Shown one piece after another: positions 19,072 to 29,020 of a stretch of 64,000 bases of DNA (position 1 is its first letter; each line of letters begins with the position of its first letter). The translations under genes and the position numbers were made by a program. This stretch comes from Pseudidiomarina donghaiensis (GTDB taxonomy: Bacteria > Pseudomonadota > Gammaproteobacteria > Enterobacterales > Alteromonadaceae), in the NCBI RefSeq assembly GCF_900116895.1, contig NZ_FPCF01000001.1, forward strand, positions 124,001-188,000, read 5' to 3'. A model generated the notes under the pieces. It saw nothing but the letters and a program-made list of their open reading frames with translations, was not told the DNA's origin and searched no databases.

Positions 19072-19791
19072 ATGGCAGAGCCAACCTTGAATGACATGCT
19101 TGAACGTGAAAACCAGCGTGCGTCTGCTCCAGCGAGCCGGCGCAGTGGTAATACAGCGCGTGAACCCAGAGAGCATAGTCAGCAAATTTCAGCACGCATG
19201 TTTGGTAACGTGTTAGAGGCCGATAACCAGCAGCAAGACGAAGACAGCTGGGTGACAACCTACATGGACTTGCTAACGTTGCTGCTGGTTTTGTTTGTGG
19301 TGCTGCTTGCCAACGCCGACTTAACTGGCGGTAAGCAACAGGACGAATTTAGTACCATGCAGGGACAAATCGAACAGCAAATGGCAAGTTCAGGCTTCGG
19401 TGATAATGTGGAAGTAAGCCGCAGCCCAGGAAAAATCAATATTAAACTGAACGACAAAATTTTATTTGATAGCGGTGAAGCGACCTTTAATGACAGCGCC
19501 GCTGAGGTGATGGCGCCGATTGTCGACTTGCTTGCAAAAAACCGCTTAATGATTAGCGTGGAAGGTCATACCGATAATATTCCCATTAGTACTGCGCAAT
19601 TTCCAAGTAACTGGGAGCTGTCGGCGGCGCGCGCTATTTCTGTGGTGCGTCTGCTGCAACAACGGGGTATTGATGGGCAGCGGCTACGAGCTATTGGCTA
19701 CGCGGATAGCCTGCCACTACAAAGCAATGACACTGCTGAAGGGCGGGCGGTGAATCGCCGAGTTAATTTGGTACTGAGCGAACCCGAGTAA
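19072..19791 (+). CDS. motB: MotB-family stator protein with OmpA-like peptidoglycan-binding domain
   Basis: 239 residues. The single membrane helix (about 61-80) begins WVTTYMDLLTLLLV and carries the ion-binding Asp66. The OmpA/MotB domain (about 125-237) has VEGHTDNIPI (163-172) and SNWELSAARA (179-188), which bind peptidoglycan and anchor the stator. The N-terminal 58 residues are polar and longer than usual in MotB. It starts 2 bp after motA ends, in one transcript. Confidence 0.93.
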   Translation: MAEPTLNDMLERENQRASAPASRRSGNTAREPREHSQQISARMFGNVLEADNQQQDEDSWVTTYMDLLTLLLVLFVVLLANADLTGGKQQDEFSTMQGQIEQQMASSGFGDNVEVSRSPGKINIKLNDKILFDSGEATFNDSAAEVMAPIVDLLAKNRLMISVEGHTDNIPISTAQFPSNWELSAARAISVVRLLQQRGIDGQRLRAIGYADSLPLQSNDTAEGRAVNRRVNLVLSEPE

Positions 19792-19850
19792 CATTTACCA
19801 AAACCTTGCAGAGTGCTTATTGAGACAAACCTGCTGGCTCTTTACTATGT

Positions 19851-19878
19851 GCAACGTTAAATCACTGGTTAACGTTGC
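19851..19878. repeat. perfect 10-bp inverted repeat before the lipoprotein gene
   Basis: GCAACGTTAA, an 8-base loop, TTAACGTTGC. The right arm ends 5 bp before the GGGGGAG ribosome binding site. There is no T tract, so it is not a typical intrinsic terminator; it could be an operator or a mRNA hairpin. Confidence 0.6.
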
Positions 19879-19896
19879 AACGTGGGGGAGCACAGC

Positions 19897-20088
19897 ATGT
19901 ACAAGTTATTATTGGGCTTAATTATCAGCACCATGGTTGTGTTAGTGGCTTGCAGCCCGCAGGAACAAGAAGCCTTTGTCAAACCCACAACAGCACAACC
20001 GAGTGTTTCAAAAAGTGCCGCTAAGCATCGCGAGGTAAGCCTTTCTCGATCGCACGCACAAGTCGTACAACTTGCTTTTCCACTTTAA
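19897..20088 (+). CDS. small putative lipoprotein
   Basis: 63 residues from ATG at 19897 with a strong GGGGGAG. The N-terminus MYKLLLGLIISTMVVLVAC is a lipoprotein signal with lipobox LVAC; acylated Cys19 would start a mature peptide of 45 residues, polar, Ser/Gln-rich and without known domain. The last 68 bp overlap the 3' end of the convergent queG. Signal peptide and ribosome binding site argue that it is real; the overlap is the main doubt. Confidence 0.6.
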   Translation: MYKLLLGLIISTMVVLVACSPQEQEAFVKPTTAQPSVSKSAAKHREVSLSRSHAQVVQLAFPL

Positions 20089-21136
20089 CCGCTTCTGAGC
20101 GCTGGCGCTGTAACGCCCAGTCGATATGCTCTTGCACCATCGCGGTGCAGTGTTCACGACGCTGCTCTAAGGCGTGAATAATGTCGGTATCTGTTGGCGC
20201 GTTGCCCATGGCGACCGCGAGGTTTCTTAGCCAACAGTCATAACCAATGCGCCGAATTGGCGAGCCCTCAGTTTGCTTTAAAAAGGTTTCTTCATCCCAC
20301 GCCCACAACTCAAGCAATTCGGGCGCATGCAAATTTGCGCGCGGCGAAAAATCATTTTCGTCGGTCAGTTGAGCATAGCGGTTCCATGGGCAAATAAGTT
20401 GGCAGTCATCACACCCATAAATGCGGTTACCAATAAGCGGGCGTAACGGTTCTGGAATACTGTCGCGCAGCTCAATGGTTAAGTATGAGATACACTTGCG
20501 CGCATCAAGCACATAAGGCTCAACAATCGCTTGGGTTGGGCAGATGGTGATACAAGCACTGCAACTACCGCATTTTTCTTCCACGGGTTGGTCGGTAGGT
20601 AATGGTAAATTAATTAACAGCTCGCCTAAAAAGAACCAAGACCCACTGCCTTCATCCAGCACGAGCGTGTGTTTGCCGCGCCAACCTAGCCCGGCTTTGA
20701 TTGCCAGCGGTTTTTCCATAATTGGGGCAGAGTCAACAAAGGGCCTAAAATCGAGATCGCTGCATGCTTCTTGTATACGATCGCCAAGTTGCTTGAGGCG
20801 CTTGCGCATTAACTTGTGGTAGTCACGCCCAAGGGCATAACGGCTAATGTAGCCAAGCCGTGGGTTTTTGAGGGTTTTTGCGAAACCAGCTTCTGCGGGT
20901 AAATAATTCATCCGCACCGAAATGGCGCGCACGGTACCGGGGTGTAGCTGGTCGGGGCGAGTGCGCAAATCGGCATGACGCGCCATCCACTCCATGGTGC
21001 CGTGCATGCCACTGGCGAGCCATTTCTGCAAATAATCGCGTTCGGCGCTAAGATCAATATCTGTGATGCCAACTTTTTGGAAGCCTAGTTCAGCGCCCCA
21101 ACGTTTGATATCTGCAGCAAGTTGGTGATAATCCAT
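20021..21136 (-). CDS. queG: epoxyqueuosine reductase QueG
   Basis: About 371 residues. The enzyme reduces epoxyqueuosine to queuosine in tRNA with cobalamin and two [4Fe-4S] clusters. The cluster motifs CGSCSACITICPT and CISY...CDDCQLICPWN are both present, as is DSAPIMEKPLAIKAGLGW (catalytic Asp region). ATG at 21136 (MDYHQLAADIKRWG) is preferred over an in-frame TTG at 21169; AAGGAT lies upstream. It is divergent from nnr, as in E. coli, at the head of the conserved tsaE-amiB-mutL region. Confidence 0.95.
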   Translation of the reverse strand: MDYHQLAADIKRWGAELGFQKVGITDIDLSAERDYLQKWLASGMHGTMEWMARHADLRTRPDQLHPGTVRAISVRMNYLPAEAGFAKTLKNPRLGYISRYALGRDYHKLMRKRLKQLGDRIQEACSDLDFRPFVDSAPIMEKPLAIKAGLGWRGKHTLVLDEGSGSWFFLGELLINLPLPTDQPVEEKCGSCSACITICPTQAIVEPYVLDARKCISYLTIELRDSIPEPLRPLIGNRIYGCDDCQLICPWNRYAQLTDENDFSPRANLHAPELLELWAWDEETFLKQTEGSPIRRIGYDCWLRNLAVAMGNAPTDTDIIHALEQRREHCTAMVQEHIDWALQRQRSEAVKVEKQVVRLVRAIEKGLPRDA

Positions 21137-21221
21137 AAAAATGCATTTATCCTTAACAAAAGCTGACAAACCAGCGTGACAATTCGCGCTAACATAGCAA
21201 AAAACACCAAGGTCTGCACTG

Positions 21222-22730
21222 ATGAGCGCTGATTACAGCACAATGATTTATACCACTGAGCAAGTTCGCCACGGAGAACGTGCAGCGGCTGAAGCCTTAG
21301 ATATAAGCATGGCGCAATTAATGCAACGTGCGGCGCAAGCGTGTTTGCTCGCAATTCGACAGCAACAGCCAGCGCCGGCGCGTGTACTAGTTTTGTGCGG
21401 GCCCGGTAATAACGGTGGTGACGGCTGGGTTTTAGCGCGCCTTGCCCAGCAACAGGGGTATCAGGTGCAAGTTGCGGCTGCAGAGCCGCAAAGCCCATTA
21501 GCCAAAGACGCCGCTGCAGCTTGGCACGATTTAGGCCAATCATCGCTGGCCTTGGATACGCTTGAAGACCATCATTTTCAAGCGCAGGACATTGTGGTGG
21601 ATGCCTTATTAGGTAGTGGACTTAACCGTGACTTAGACGGCGACATAATGCGCGCCGTTGACCTCATAAACCAAGCTACCAAACGCTATTCAAACTGGGT
21701 GCTCAGCGTTGATGTGCCAACGGGGCTGAACAGTGACACGGGGCAGCCGCAGCCGATGGCCGTTGAAAGCCACCACACTGTCACCATGGTGGCAGTAAAA
21801 GTGGGCTTGGTCACAGGGCTAGCGGCCAACTATTGTGGCGCCATTGAGTTAGCTGATTTAGGCATTGCCGCTACTTTTTATAAGCAGCAGCCGAGCTTGC
21901 GAGTCATCGGCAGCCATTGTGCTGAACACCAGTTGTCACCGCGGCTAAAAGCGTCACACAAAGGCAACCTTGGTCACCTGCTGATCATTGCCGGTGGCCC
22001 AGGGATGAGCGGAGCGGCCGTTCTTGCTGGCCAAGCGGCATTGCGTTGCGGCGTCGGTAAGGTTTCGGTGGCATGCCACCCACAATCGCAGTTAGCCATA
22101 GCGGTGCAGCAACCCGAACTTATGGTTCACGTGGTGACAGATGATCTGCAACCTTTATTAGCAAAAGCCGACGTGGTAGTGATTGGTCCTGGGCTGGGGC
22201 AAAGTGAGTGGGCGCATCAATTGGTTAGCAGCGTGGCCAAGTGGCACGGCCCCGTTGTGTGGGATGCCGATGCACTGAACCGTCTAGCCGAGTTAACCGT
22301 GACCAAGCCAGTTGAGTCTATTTGGTATATGACGCCCCACCCAGGAGAAGCCGCGCGATTGTTGAAAACCAGTACCTCGGAGGTCAATGCCGACCGATTA
22401 GCTGCACTGACTAAACTTTGTCAGAACTTTCAGGCACAAATATTACTCAAAGGGGCTGGTACCCTAGTACAAAGTGGTTCGCAGCGATGGGTATGTCGGC
22501 GCGGCAGCCCAGCGCTGGCCAGTGGCGGCAGCGGCGATGTGTTAAGCGGTATAGTCGGCGCGTTGATTGCACAAGGCGTTGCAACAGACATGGTATTGCC
22601 ACTCGCAGCATGGCTGCATGCAGTCGCTGGTGAACTTGCGGCGCGCGATGGTGAACGTGGTACACTTGCCAGCGATATTATTGCGGAACTGCGTGCCTTG
22701 GTGAACCCATGGCAAGTAATTGATAAATGA
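21222..22730 (+). CDS. nnr: bifunctional NAD(P)H-hydrate epimerase / ADP-dependent dehydratase
   Basis: 502 residues (E. coli YjeF 515). The N-terminal epimerase domain (about 1-225) has GPGNNGGDGW (60-69) and VDALLGSGLNRD. The C-terminal dehydratase domain (about 235-500) has KASHKGNLGHLLIIAGG, WDADALNR and ASGGSGDVLSG. It repairs hydrated NAD(P)H. AAGG lies 9 bp before the ATG. It heads the run nnr-tsaE-amiB-mutL-miaA, with a 11-bp gap to tsaE. Confidence 0.95.
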   Translation: MSADYSTMIYTTEQVRHGERAAAEALDISMAQLMQRAAQACLLAIRQQQPAPARVLVLCGPGNNGGDGWVLARLAQQQGYQVQVAAAEPQSPLAKDAAAAWHDLGQSSLALDTLEDHHFQAQDIVVDALLGSGLNRDLDGDIMRAVDLINQATKRYSNWVLSVDVPTGLNSDTGQPQPMAVESHHTVTMVAVKVGLVTGLAANYCGAIELADLGIAATFYKQQPSLRVIGSHCAEHQLSPRLKASHKGNLGHLLIIAGGPGMSGAAVLAGQAALRCGVGKVSVACHPQSQLAIAVQQPELMVHVVTDDLQPLLAKADVVVIGPGLGQSEWAHQLVSSVAKWHGPVVWDADALNRLAELTVTKPVESIWYMTPHPGEAARLLKTSTSEVNADRLAALTKLCQNFQAQILLKGAGTLVQSGSQRWVCRRGSPALASGGSGDVLSGIVGALIAQGVATDMVLPLAAWLHAVAGELAARDGERGTLASDIIAELRALVNPWQVIDK

Positions 22731-22741
22731 GTGGAACTTAA

Positions 22742-23221
22742 ATGACAGATGTGACACGTCATGCCGTTGATGAAGCGGCGCTGCTAAGTTTAGCGAATGA
22801 ATTGGCACAGCAAGTGCAAGCGCAAGAGGCGCAGTTAGAACAAACGGGCCTCACCATTTACTTGTTAGGTGAATTAGGTGCTGGCAAAACCACCTTTAGT
22901 CGCGGCTTTATTCAAGCGTTGGGGCACAAAGGGCACGTAAAAAGCCCAACCTATACCTTGGTTGAAACCTATGAGTTAGCACCCTGGTTTGTGAACCATT
23001 TTGACTTATATCGTTTAGCGGACCCAGAAGAACTTGAATTTATGGGTATCCGTGATTACCTTGGAAACCATAGAATCGTATTGGCCGAATGGCCGCAACG
23101 CGGCGCGGGCTATCTTCCGCCTGCAGATATAATTATAACGATTGATTATGCGGGCTCAGCGCGATCAATCAATTTAAGTGCGCAAACAAAACGAGGTCGG
23201 GTATTGCTCGATAATATGTAA
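22742..23221 (+). CDS. tsaE: TsaE, tRNA threonylcarbamoyladenosine biosynthesis ATPase
   Basis: 159 residues. The Walker [10 protein letters not shown] (43-51), [12 protein letters not shown] and NHFDLYRL segments are characteristic. With TsaB and TsaD it makes t6A37 in ANN-decoding tRNAs, cycling the TsaBD complex. The stop overlaps the amiB start (TAATG). Confidence 0.95.
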   Translation: MTDVTRHAVDEAALLSLANELAQQVQAQEAQLEQTGLTIYLLGELGAGKTTFSRGFIQALGHKGHVKSPTYTLVETYELAPWFVNHFDLYRLADPEELEFMGIRDYLGNHRIVLAEWPQRGAGYLPPADIIITIDYAGSARSINLSAQTKRGRVLLDNM

Positions 23222-24546
23222 TGCAAAAGCTAACAGCGGTACTTCTAAGCTTGGTCGGTGCGTTGGTCTATATGCTTTCGTTCGCCGCGCTAGCTAATGA
23301 CATTAATAATGTGCGAGTGTGGCCAGCGCCGGACAATACGCGAGTGGTTTTTGACTTAAGTCAGAGCCCCGATTTTAGCTATTTCACACTGTACCAAGCG
23401 GAGCCCTACCGATTGGTAATAGATTTTAATGCAACGCAATTGAAGGTTAATTTGAGCGCGATTGAGAACGAGTCGCTGTTGATTAAAAAAATTCGCACCA
23501 GTACCCCGAAAGACAAACAGTCCACCCGAATTGTTCTTGAGTTAACAGAAAAGATAGATGTCAATGTGTTTCCGTTAGCGGCGAATGATCGTTACGGTGA
23601 GCGTTTAGTGGTTGATTTGCCGGGCCGTTCGTTAGCACGTAAAAACGAACCATTACGTGTTGAGCAATTAGAAGAGCGCAAGGTAACTATAGCGATTGAT
23701 GCGGGCCATGGCGGCGATGACCCTGGCTCAATAGGGCCAAGTGGTACCTACGAAAAGCACGTCGTATTAAAAATTGCCAAAGCGCTGGCAGATATCATCA
23801 ATCGTGATCCTGCCATGCAGGCTTATCTCATTCGCACCGGTGATTATTACGTGGGGCTAAACGCGCGACCACGGAAAGCCGAAGAAATCAAAGCTGATTT
23901 ATTGGTCTCCATTCACGCCGACGCGTTTACCAGCCCGCAGCCTCGAGGGGCCTCGGTGTGGGTGTTGTCTAGCCGTCGAGCAAACAATGAAATGGGTCGC
24001 CTACTGGAAGACAAAGAACGCTTGTCTGACGTATTAGGTGGGGTGGACTTGCGTATTGAGGAAGACGATACCTATGGTTATCTCAATAAGGCGCTGATTG
24101 ACATGTCAATGGGCCATGCGATGAGTTCGGGTTACGATATGGCAACCGAAGTTATTGCGGAGATGAAAGCTGTGGCACGCATGCACAAAACTGAACCCCA
24201 GCATGCTAGTTTAGCGGTATTGACGTCTGGCAATGTGCCTTCAATGCTGGTTGAAACAGGCTTTATTTCGAATCCACAAGAAGAAAAGCTGCTGCAAAGT
24301 AACAAGCATCAGCAGCAACTTGCACGCTCAATTTATCAAGGTATTCGCAATTATTTTCAACGTCGCCCACCAGATGGAACGCTATTTGCAACCAACAGGA
24401 ACAGTACTCATGTGGTGCGTTCTGGTGAGTCGCTTTCAGTGCTGGCAAAGCGTTACAATACCACCATAAAAGCGATTAAAGAGCAGAATGACCTCAACAG
24501 CAATGTGCTATATGTGGGGCAGAAGCTACAAATTCCATCGTCATAA
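23221..24546 (+). CDS. amiB: N-acetylmuramoyl-L-alanine amidase (AmiB-type, AMIN-Amidase_3-LysM)
   Basis: 441 residues. A signal peptide (1-25) is followed by an AMIN domain (about 28-130), an Amidase_3 catalytic domain (about 155-380) and a LysM repeat (about 396-439). Zinc ligands and the catalytic Glu are visible: His163 in DAGHGG, Glu178, His232 in SIHADA and Glu345 in VETGF. It splits septal peptidoglycan during daughter-cell separation and is normally activated by an EnvC/NlpD-type protein. Translationally coupled to tsaE; mutL starts 15 bp later. Confidence 0.94.
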   Translation: MQKLTAVLLSLVGALVYMLSFAALANDINNVRVWPAPDNTRVVFDLSQSPDFSYFTLYQAEPYRLVIDFNATQLKVNLSAIENESLLIKKIRTSTPKDKQSTRIVLELTEKIDVNVFPLAANDRYGERLVVDLPGRSLARKNEPLRVEQLEERKVTIAIDAGHGGDDPGSIGPSGTYEKHVVLKIAKALADIINRDPAMQAYLIRTGDYYVGLNARPRKAEEIKADLLVSIHADAFTSPQPRGASVWVLSSRRANNEMGRLLEDKERLSDVLGGVDLRIEEDDTYGYLNKALIDMSMGHAMSSGYDMATEVIAEMKAVARMHKTEPQHASLAVLTSGNVPSMLVETGFISNPQEEKLLQSNKHQQQLARSIYQGIRNYFQRRPPDGTLFATNRNSTHVVRSGESLSVLAKRYNTTIKAIKEQNDLNSNVLYVGQKLQIPSS

Positions 24547-24561
24547 CGGTTAGGTTAATAC

Positions 24562-26274
24562 ATGCCCATTCAGCTATTGCCGATAAGTCTGGCTAACCAG
24601 ATTGCGGCCGGCGAAGTTATTGAACGCCCAGCGTCTGTTGTGAAAGAGCTGGTGGAAAACTGCCTAGATGCACAAGCGACTGAAATTACGGTCGACATTG
24701 AGCAGGGCGGGCGCCGGCGCATTCGGGTGCGCGACAACGGCGCAGGTATTCCGAAAGAGGAACTCGCGCTAGCACTTAGCCGCCATGCAACCAGTAAAAT
24801 AAGTTCGCTTGCCGATCTTGAGGCTATCCAAAGCCTTGGATTTCGTGGTGAAGCACTAGCCAGTATTAGTTCGGTATCGCGTTTAACGCTAACAGCAAAA
24901 ACCGAGCCGCAAGAGCAAGCTTGGCAAGCTTGGGTTGAGGGGCGCGACATGCAAGCTGAGCTTGCTCCAGCAACGCACCCTGAAGGCACAACAGTTGACG
25001 TTCAAGACTTGTTTTTTAACACCCCTGCGCGGCGTAAGTTTTTACGCACCGACAAAACAGAATTTAGCCACATTGATGAAGTGCTCCGACGCATTGCGTT
25101 AGCGCGCTTTGATGTGCGTTTTAATTTAGTTCATAACCGTAAACCGGTACGGCAATATCACGCGGTAACAAAACCGGAAGACTATCTGCAGCGCGTGGCG
25201 CAAGTGTGCGGAAAGTCTTTTACCGATGTGGCCGTCGGTGTAGAACAGCAAGCTGGGCCGGTACGATTGTGGGGCTGGGTTGCGCCGGCGCATGGGTGTC
25301 GACACCAAGCAGATGTGCAATATTTTTACGTAAACGGCCGAATGATGCGCGACCGTCTTCTCGGGCACGCTGTGCGCCAAGCTTATGGAGAAACACTTGG
25401 CGACGAGCGAACGCCGACGTTTGTGTTGTATTTGGAATTACCAGCAACCGATGTTGACGTTAACGTGCACCCGGCTAAGCATGAAGTTCGCTTTCATCAA
25501 GCTCGGCAAATTCATGACTTCGTGTTGCAGGTCGTGCGTCACGCGTTGCACAACGCCGCGACTTCAACTAACAAGAACGGCGCATCTGAGCAGCCAGAGT
25601 CAGCAAGCCATGGGTATAAGCCAAGCCATGAGGCACTTGCCGCACAAGTGCGCGAGTTACAACCCAGGCACAGCTCTGTTTTCCCCAGCCGAGAAGTGCC
25701 AGCGCCAGCCGTGCCGGCCGTTTCGCAAGGGCCACTACCTGAACAAGCGGCAGGCGTTGCCGCTGTGGTACAACAGAGGTTCGCGTTGCTGACACAGCCA
25801 AGTTTGAGCCTGCTTGATTTGCAACGTGTGCAGCACAGTTATCTAACCCAACATATGCAACAGCAATTTAGCGTTGGGCTTGCCGGCCAACCGTTACTGG
25901 TTCCAGTAAAAATTTCTGAGCCGGCGTTGGTCAAACAGCTGACGCAACTTGATGAGAAATTATTAGCACGCTTGGGCATACGGCTAGAAATAACAGCCGG
26001 CAATGCGCCTTCGGTTACCGTACTGCAAGTGCCAACGCCATTGCGTCAGACTGATATTGTCGCGAGCTTGGCGGACGTTGCCGCACGCCTAACCACGCAC
26101 GCCAGTGCGGTGGAGTCGCAAGTGCTGCCGTGGTTAGCTAGTCTGGCGGTACAAACCGAGTATTCAACCACCCAGGCAGAGCATTGGTGGCGCTGGTGGC
26201 AGGATAACTGCGACGCTAACGCGGCTTGGCTAATACCGATACCGCTGCCGGAACTGCCGGAGGCCTTACGATGA
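24562..26274 (+). CDS. mutL: DNA mismatch repair protein MutL
   Basis: 570 residues (E. coli 615). The GHKL ATPase motifs are in the N-terminus: [30 protein letters not shown] and HATSKI with [11 protein letters not shown] variable linker rich in Pro/Gln/Ala (about 335-400) leads to the C-terminal dimerisation domain. No DQHAxxER endonuclease motif is seen, as expected for a bacterium with MutH. MutL couples MutS to MutH and UvrD. ATGA overlap with miaA. Confidence 0.95.
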   Translation: MPIQLLPISLANQIAAGEVIERPASVVKELVENCLDAQATEITVDIEQGGRRRIRVRDNGAGIPKEELALALSRHATSKISSLADLEAIQSLGFRGEALASISSVSRLTLTAKTEPQEQAWQAWVEGRDMQAELAPATHPEGTTVDVQDLFFNTPARRKFLRTDKTEFSHIDEVLRRIALARFDVRFNLVHNRKPVRQYHAVTKPEDYLQRVAQVCGKSFTDVAVGVEQQAGPVRLWGWVAPAHGCRHQADVQYFYVNGRMMRDRLLGHAVRQAYGETLGDERTPTFVLYLELPATDVDVNVHPAKHEVRFHQARQIHDFVLQVVRHALHNAATSTNKNGASEQPESASHGYKPSHEALAAQVRELQPRHSSVFPSREVPAPAVPAVSQGPLPEQAAGVAAVVQQRFALLTQPSLSLLDLQRVQHSYLTQHMQQQFSVGLAGQPLLVPVKISEPALVKQLTQLDEKLLARLGIRLEITAGNAPSVTVLQVPTPLRQTDIVASLADVAARLTTHASAVESQVLPWLASLAVQTEYSTTQAEHWWRWWQDNCDANAAWLIPIPLPELPEALR

Positions 26275-27242
26275 ACCCGCAGGTAAAACAACCTTTTGTG
26301 ATTTGCTTATATGGGCCAACTGCGGCCGGTAAAACTGGGTTAGCGATTGCGTTGACGCAGCACTTGCCGTGCGACATTATCTCGGTGGACTCGGCACTCA
26401 TTTATCGCGGTATGGATATTGGTACGGCCAAACCTACCGCCGCAGAGCAAGCTCAAGCGCCGCATCGTTTGATTGATATTTGTGAGCCTTCCGAGAGTTA
26501 CTCCGCGGCACAGTTTGCTGCCGACGCGCGGCGCGAAATAGATGACATTATTGCGCGCGGACGCATTCCGTTATTAGTCGGCGGCACTATGCTCTATTTT
26601 AAAGCGCTGCTTGAAGGCATGTCGAAACTGCCTGAAGCTAACCCGGAAATTCGCGCCCAACTGCAACAAGAACTTGAGGTACAAGGCGCGGCTGCGTTGC
26701 ACCAGCAACTGCAGCAAATAGACCCAGTAAGTGCTGAGCGAATTCACCAAAACGACCCTCAGCGCTTGCTACGAGCCCTAGAGGTTTACCGAATTAGTGG
26801 CAAATCGCTCACTGAATTAACGCAACAACGGCATGGCGCTTTACCGTATCCTGTTATTCAAATGGCCATAGCGCCCAGTGATCGCAAAGTACTGCATGAA
26901 CGTATTTCGTTAAGATTTCGTCAAATGTTGGAACAAGGCTTCTTGGATGAGGTCAAACGACTACGACAACAGTCTGATTTACATCTTGATTTACCGGCTT
27001 TACGCTGTGTCGGGTACCGTCAAGCATGGCAATACTTAGACGGTAAATTTGACGACAACGAGCTGATAGACCGTGGTATTTTCGCCACGCGGCAGCTAGC
27101 CAAGCGGCAGCTAACGTGGTTGAGAAAGTGGCCCGGCGTGCATTGGTTAGAAACCGATGCCGATAATTTAGTGGAGCAAGCACTAGCGATTTGTGCCGGT
27201 GAGCCAGAGTTATTTAGTCAAGTTGCTCTTGAAAACGAATAG
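26271..27242 (+). CDS. miaA: tRNA dimethylallyltransferase MiaA
   Basis: 323 residues (E. coli 316). The P-loop is GPTAAGKT (15-22); [17 protein letters not shown] and [10 protein letters not shown] are family landmarks. It adds the isopentenyl group to A37 of tRNAs reading UNN codons. ATG at 26271 in the mutL stop (ATGA) is the start; an in-frame upstream extension overlaps mutL and is not used. Confidence 0.95.
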   Translation: MNPQVKQPFVICLYGPTAAGKTGLAIALTQHLPCDIISVDSALIYRGMDIGTAKPTAAEQAQAPHRLIDICEPSESYSAAQFAADARREIDDIIARGRIPLLVGGTMLYFKALLEGMSKLPEANPEIRAQLQQELEVQGAAALHQQLQQIDPVSAERIHQNDPQRLLRALEVYRISGKSLTELTQQRHGALPYPVIQMAIAPSDRKVLHERISLRFRQMLEQGFLDEVKRLRQQSDLHLDLPALRCVGYRQAWQYLDGKFDDNELIDRGIFATRQLAKRQLTWLRKWPGVHWLETDADNLVEQALAICAGEPELFSQVALENE

Positions 27243-27383
27243 ATTCACCCTATATTCAATAAGGACTAAAATAAAAAATGACACTGTAAAAAAGCAGTTC
27301 TTAAACTATATTAACAAGTGACTAGCATGAGCGGGCGGTAAGTTGTTGCTGGACACAAACAATAACAAAAAAGGATAATAAAT

Positions 27384-27635
27384 ATGGCTAAGGGGCAAAC
27401 GTTACAAGACCCGTTTTTGAATGCGCTTCGCCGTGAGCGTGTGCCGGTTTCGATTTATTTGGTAAACGGAATTAAGTTGCAAGGTCAAATTGAGTCGTTT
27501 GATCAATTTGTCATATTGTTGAAAAACACAGTCAGTCAAATGGTTTACAAGCATGCCATTTCAACAGTGGTACCGGCGCGTATTCCGCAAAATTATTTGC
27601 CAGTAGCTGAAGGCAGCGAAGAGGCGATTGATTAA
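27384..27635 (+). CDS. hfq: RNA chaperone Hfq
   Basis: 83 residues. The Sm1 (about 8-50) and Sm2 motif ([12 protein letters not shown]) are intact, and [19 protein letters not shown] is the diagnostic N-terminus. The disordered C-terminal tail is short, about 17 residues beyond the Sm core, compared with about 37 in E. coli. It pairs small RNAs with mRNAs. AAGGAT precedes the ATG; a 141-bp gap to miaA probably contains its own promoter. Confidence 0.97.
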   Translation: MAKGQTLQDPFLNALRRERVPVSIYLVNGIKLQGQIESFDQFVILLKNTVSQMVYKHAISTVVPARIPQNYLPVAEGSEEAID

Positions 27636-27670
27636 TTATATTCAAAACAGAATAAAGGAGCAGTGATAGC

Positions 27671-28966
27671 TTGTTTGATAGGTTTGAGAGTGGTGAACGG
27701 GCTATCCTGGTCCACGTTGATTTTCCAGCAGAAATCGATCGTGAAGACCTTTCTGAATTGCAGTTATTAGTATCTTCAGCAGGGGTGGAAACTCTTGGTG
27801 TAGTTACCGCTGCGCGCAGTACCCCAAGTTCAAAATATTTTGTCGGCTCAGGTAAAGCCGAAGAAATCGCCGATCAGGTAAAACTGCTTGAGGCGAATAT
27901 CGTTATTTTCAATCATGGTTTAAGCCCCACCCAAGAGCGTAACTTAGAAAAGCTCTGCCAATGCCGAGTGCTTGACCGAACCGGTCTTATTCTCGACATA
28001 TTTGCCCAGCGCGCCCGTACCCATGAAGGTAAGTTACAAGTGGAGCTGGCGCAGTTGCGTCATATTTCAACCCGACTGGTACGCGGCTGGACCCACTTAG
28101 AGCGCCAAAAGGGCGGTATTGGTTTGCGCGGTCCGGGTGAAACCCAGCTTGAAACTGACCGCCGTTTAATTCGCGGTCGTATCAAGAATATTCTTGGCCG
28201 TTTAGAAAAAGTTCAAAAACAACGTGAACAAGGTCGGCGCGCACGTCAGCGAGCGGAAATACCGACGGTTTCATTGGTGGGGTACACCAACGCCGGAAAA
28301 TCAACCTTGTTCAATCGCGTGACAGAGTCTGATGTCTATGCGGCAGACCAGTTGTTTGCGACGCTAGACCCAACGTTGCGCAAGTTAGAGTTACCCGACG
28401 TAGGGCCAATTATTTTGGCAGACACAGTTGGTTTTATTCGACACTTACCCCATGAATTGGTCGCCGCATTTAAAGCGACCTTGCAAGAAACCCAAGAGGC
28501 TGACTTGCTACTCCATGTGATTGACGTTGCTGATGAGCGTCAAGCGGAAAACATCGCTCAAGTACATGAGGTATTGCAAGAAATTGGCGCCGACGACATA
28601 CCACAGTTATTGATCTGCAATAAAATAGATAAACTTGCAGACGGCGTTGCGCGTATTGATACCGATGACCAAGGCATGCCGACGCGCGTTTGGCTATCAG
28701 CGCAGTCTGGTATTGGAATTGATTTGTTACAAGATGCGTTAGTAAGACGCTTGCGCCCACAGATGGTTGACGTATGCTTGCGAATTCCGCCCTCTATGGG
28801 CAAATTACGTGGTAAGCTGTATGCCATGAAAAGCGTTACGTCAGAGCAAACCAGTGATGACGGTAAGTTGGCGCTACACGTACGAATGTCTGCTGTTGAT
28901 TGGCAGCGTTTGAGTAAGCAAGTCGCCGAAGAGTATGGCGATACTTTGCAAGGCTTTGTAGAATAG
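27671..28966 (+). CDS. hflX: ribosome-associated GTPase HflX (TTG start)
   Basis: 431 residues. N-terminal HflX domain (about 1-165, with GLRGPGETQLETDRR at 150-164), a short coiled coil, then the GTPase domain: G1 GYTNAGKS (204-211), G3 DTVGFIRHLP, G4 NKID. It splits stalled or heat-damaged 70S ribosomes. The only start matching the family N-terminus (FDRFESGERA) is TTG at 27671, with AAGGAG 10 bp upstream. It lies 35 bp after hfq. Confidence 0.94.
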   Translation: MFDRFESGERAILVHVDFPAEIDREDLSELQLLVSSAGVETLGVVTAARSTPSSKYFVGSGKAEEIADQVKLLEANIVIFNHGLSPTQERNLEKLCQCRVLDRTGLILDIFAQRARTHEGKLQVELAQLRHISTRLVRGWTHLERQKGGIGLRGPGETQLETDRRLIRGRIKNILGRLEKVQKQREQGRRARQRAEIPTVSLVGYTNAGKSTLFNRVTESDVYAADQLFATLDPTLRKLELPDVGPIILADTVGFIRHLPHELVAAFKATLQETQEADLLLHVIDVADERQAENIAQVHEVLQEIGADDIPQLLICNKIDKLADGVARIDTDDQGMPTRVWLSAQSGIGIDLLQDALVRRLRPQMVDVCLRIPPSMGKLRGKLYAMKSVTSEQTSDDGKLALHVRMSAVDWQRLSKQVAEEYGDTLQGFVE

Positions 28967-29020
28967 TTGTAAGCAAAGCGAAAAATAGAATTCATAAACT
29001 ACCCAGAGTTGGAGTAATCA

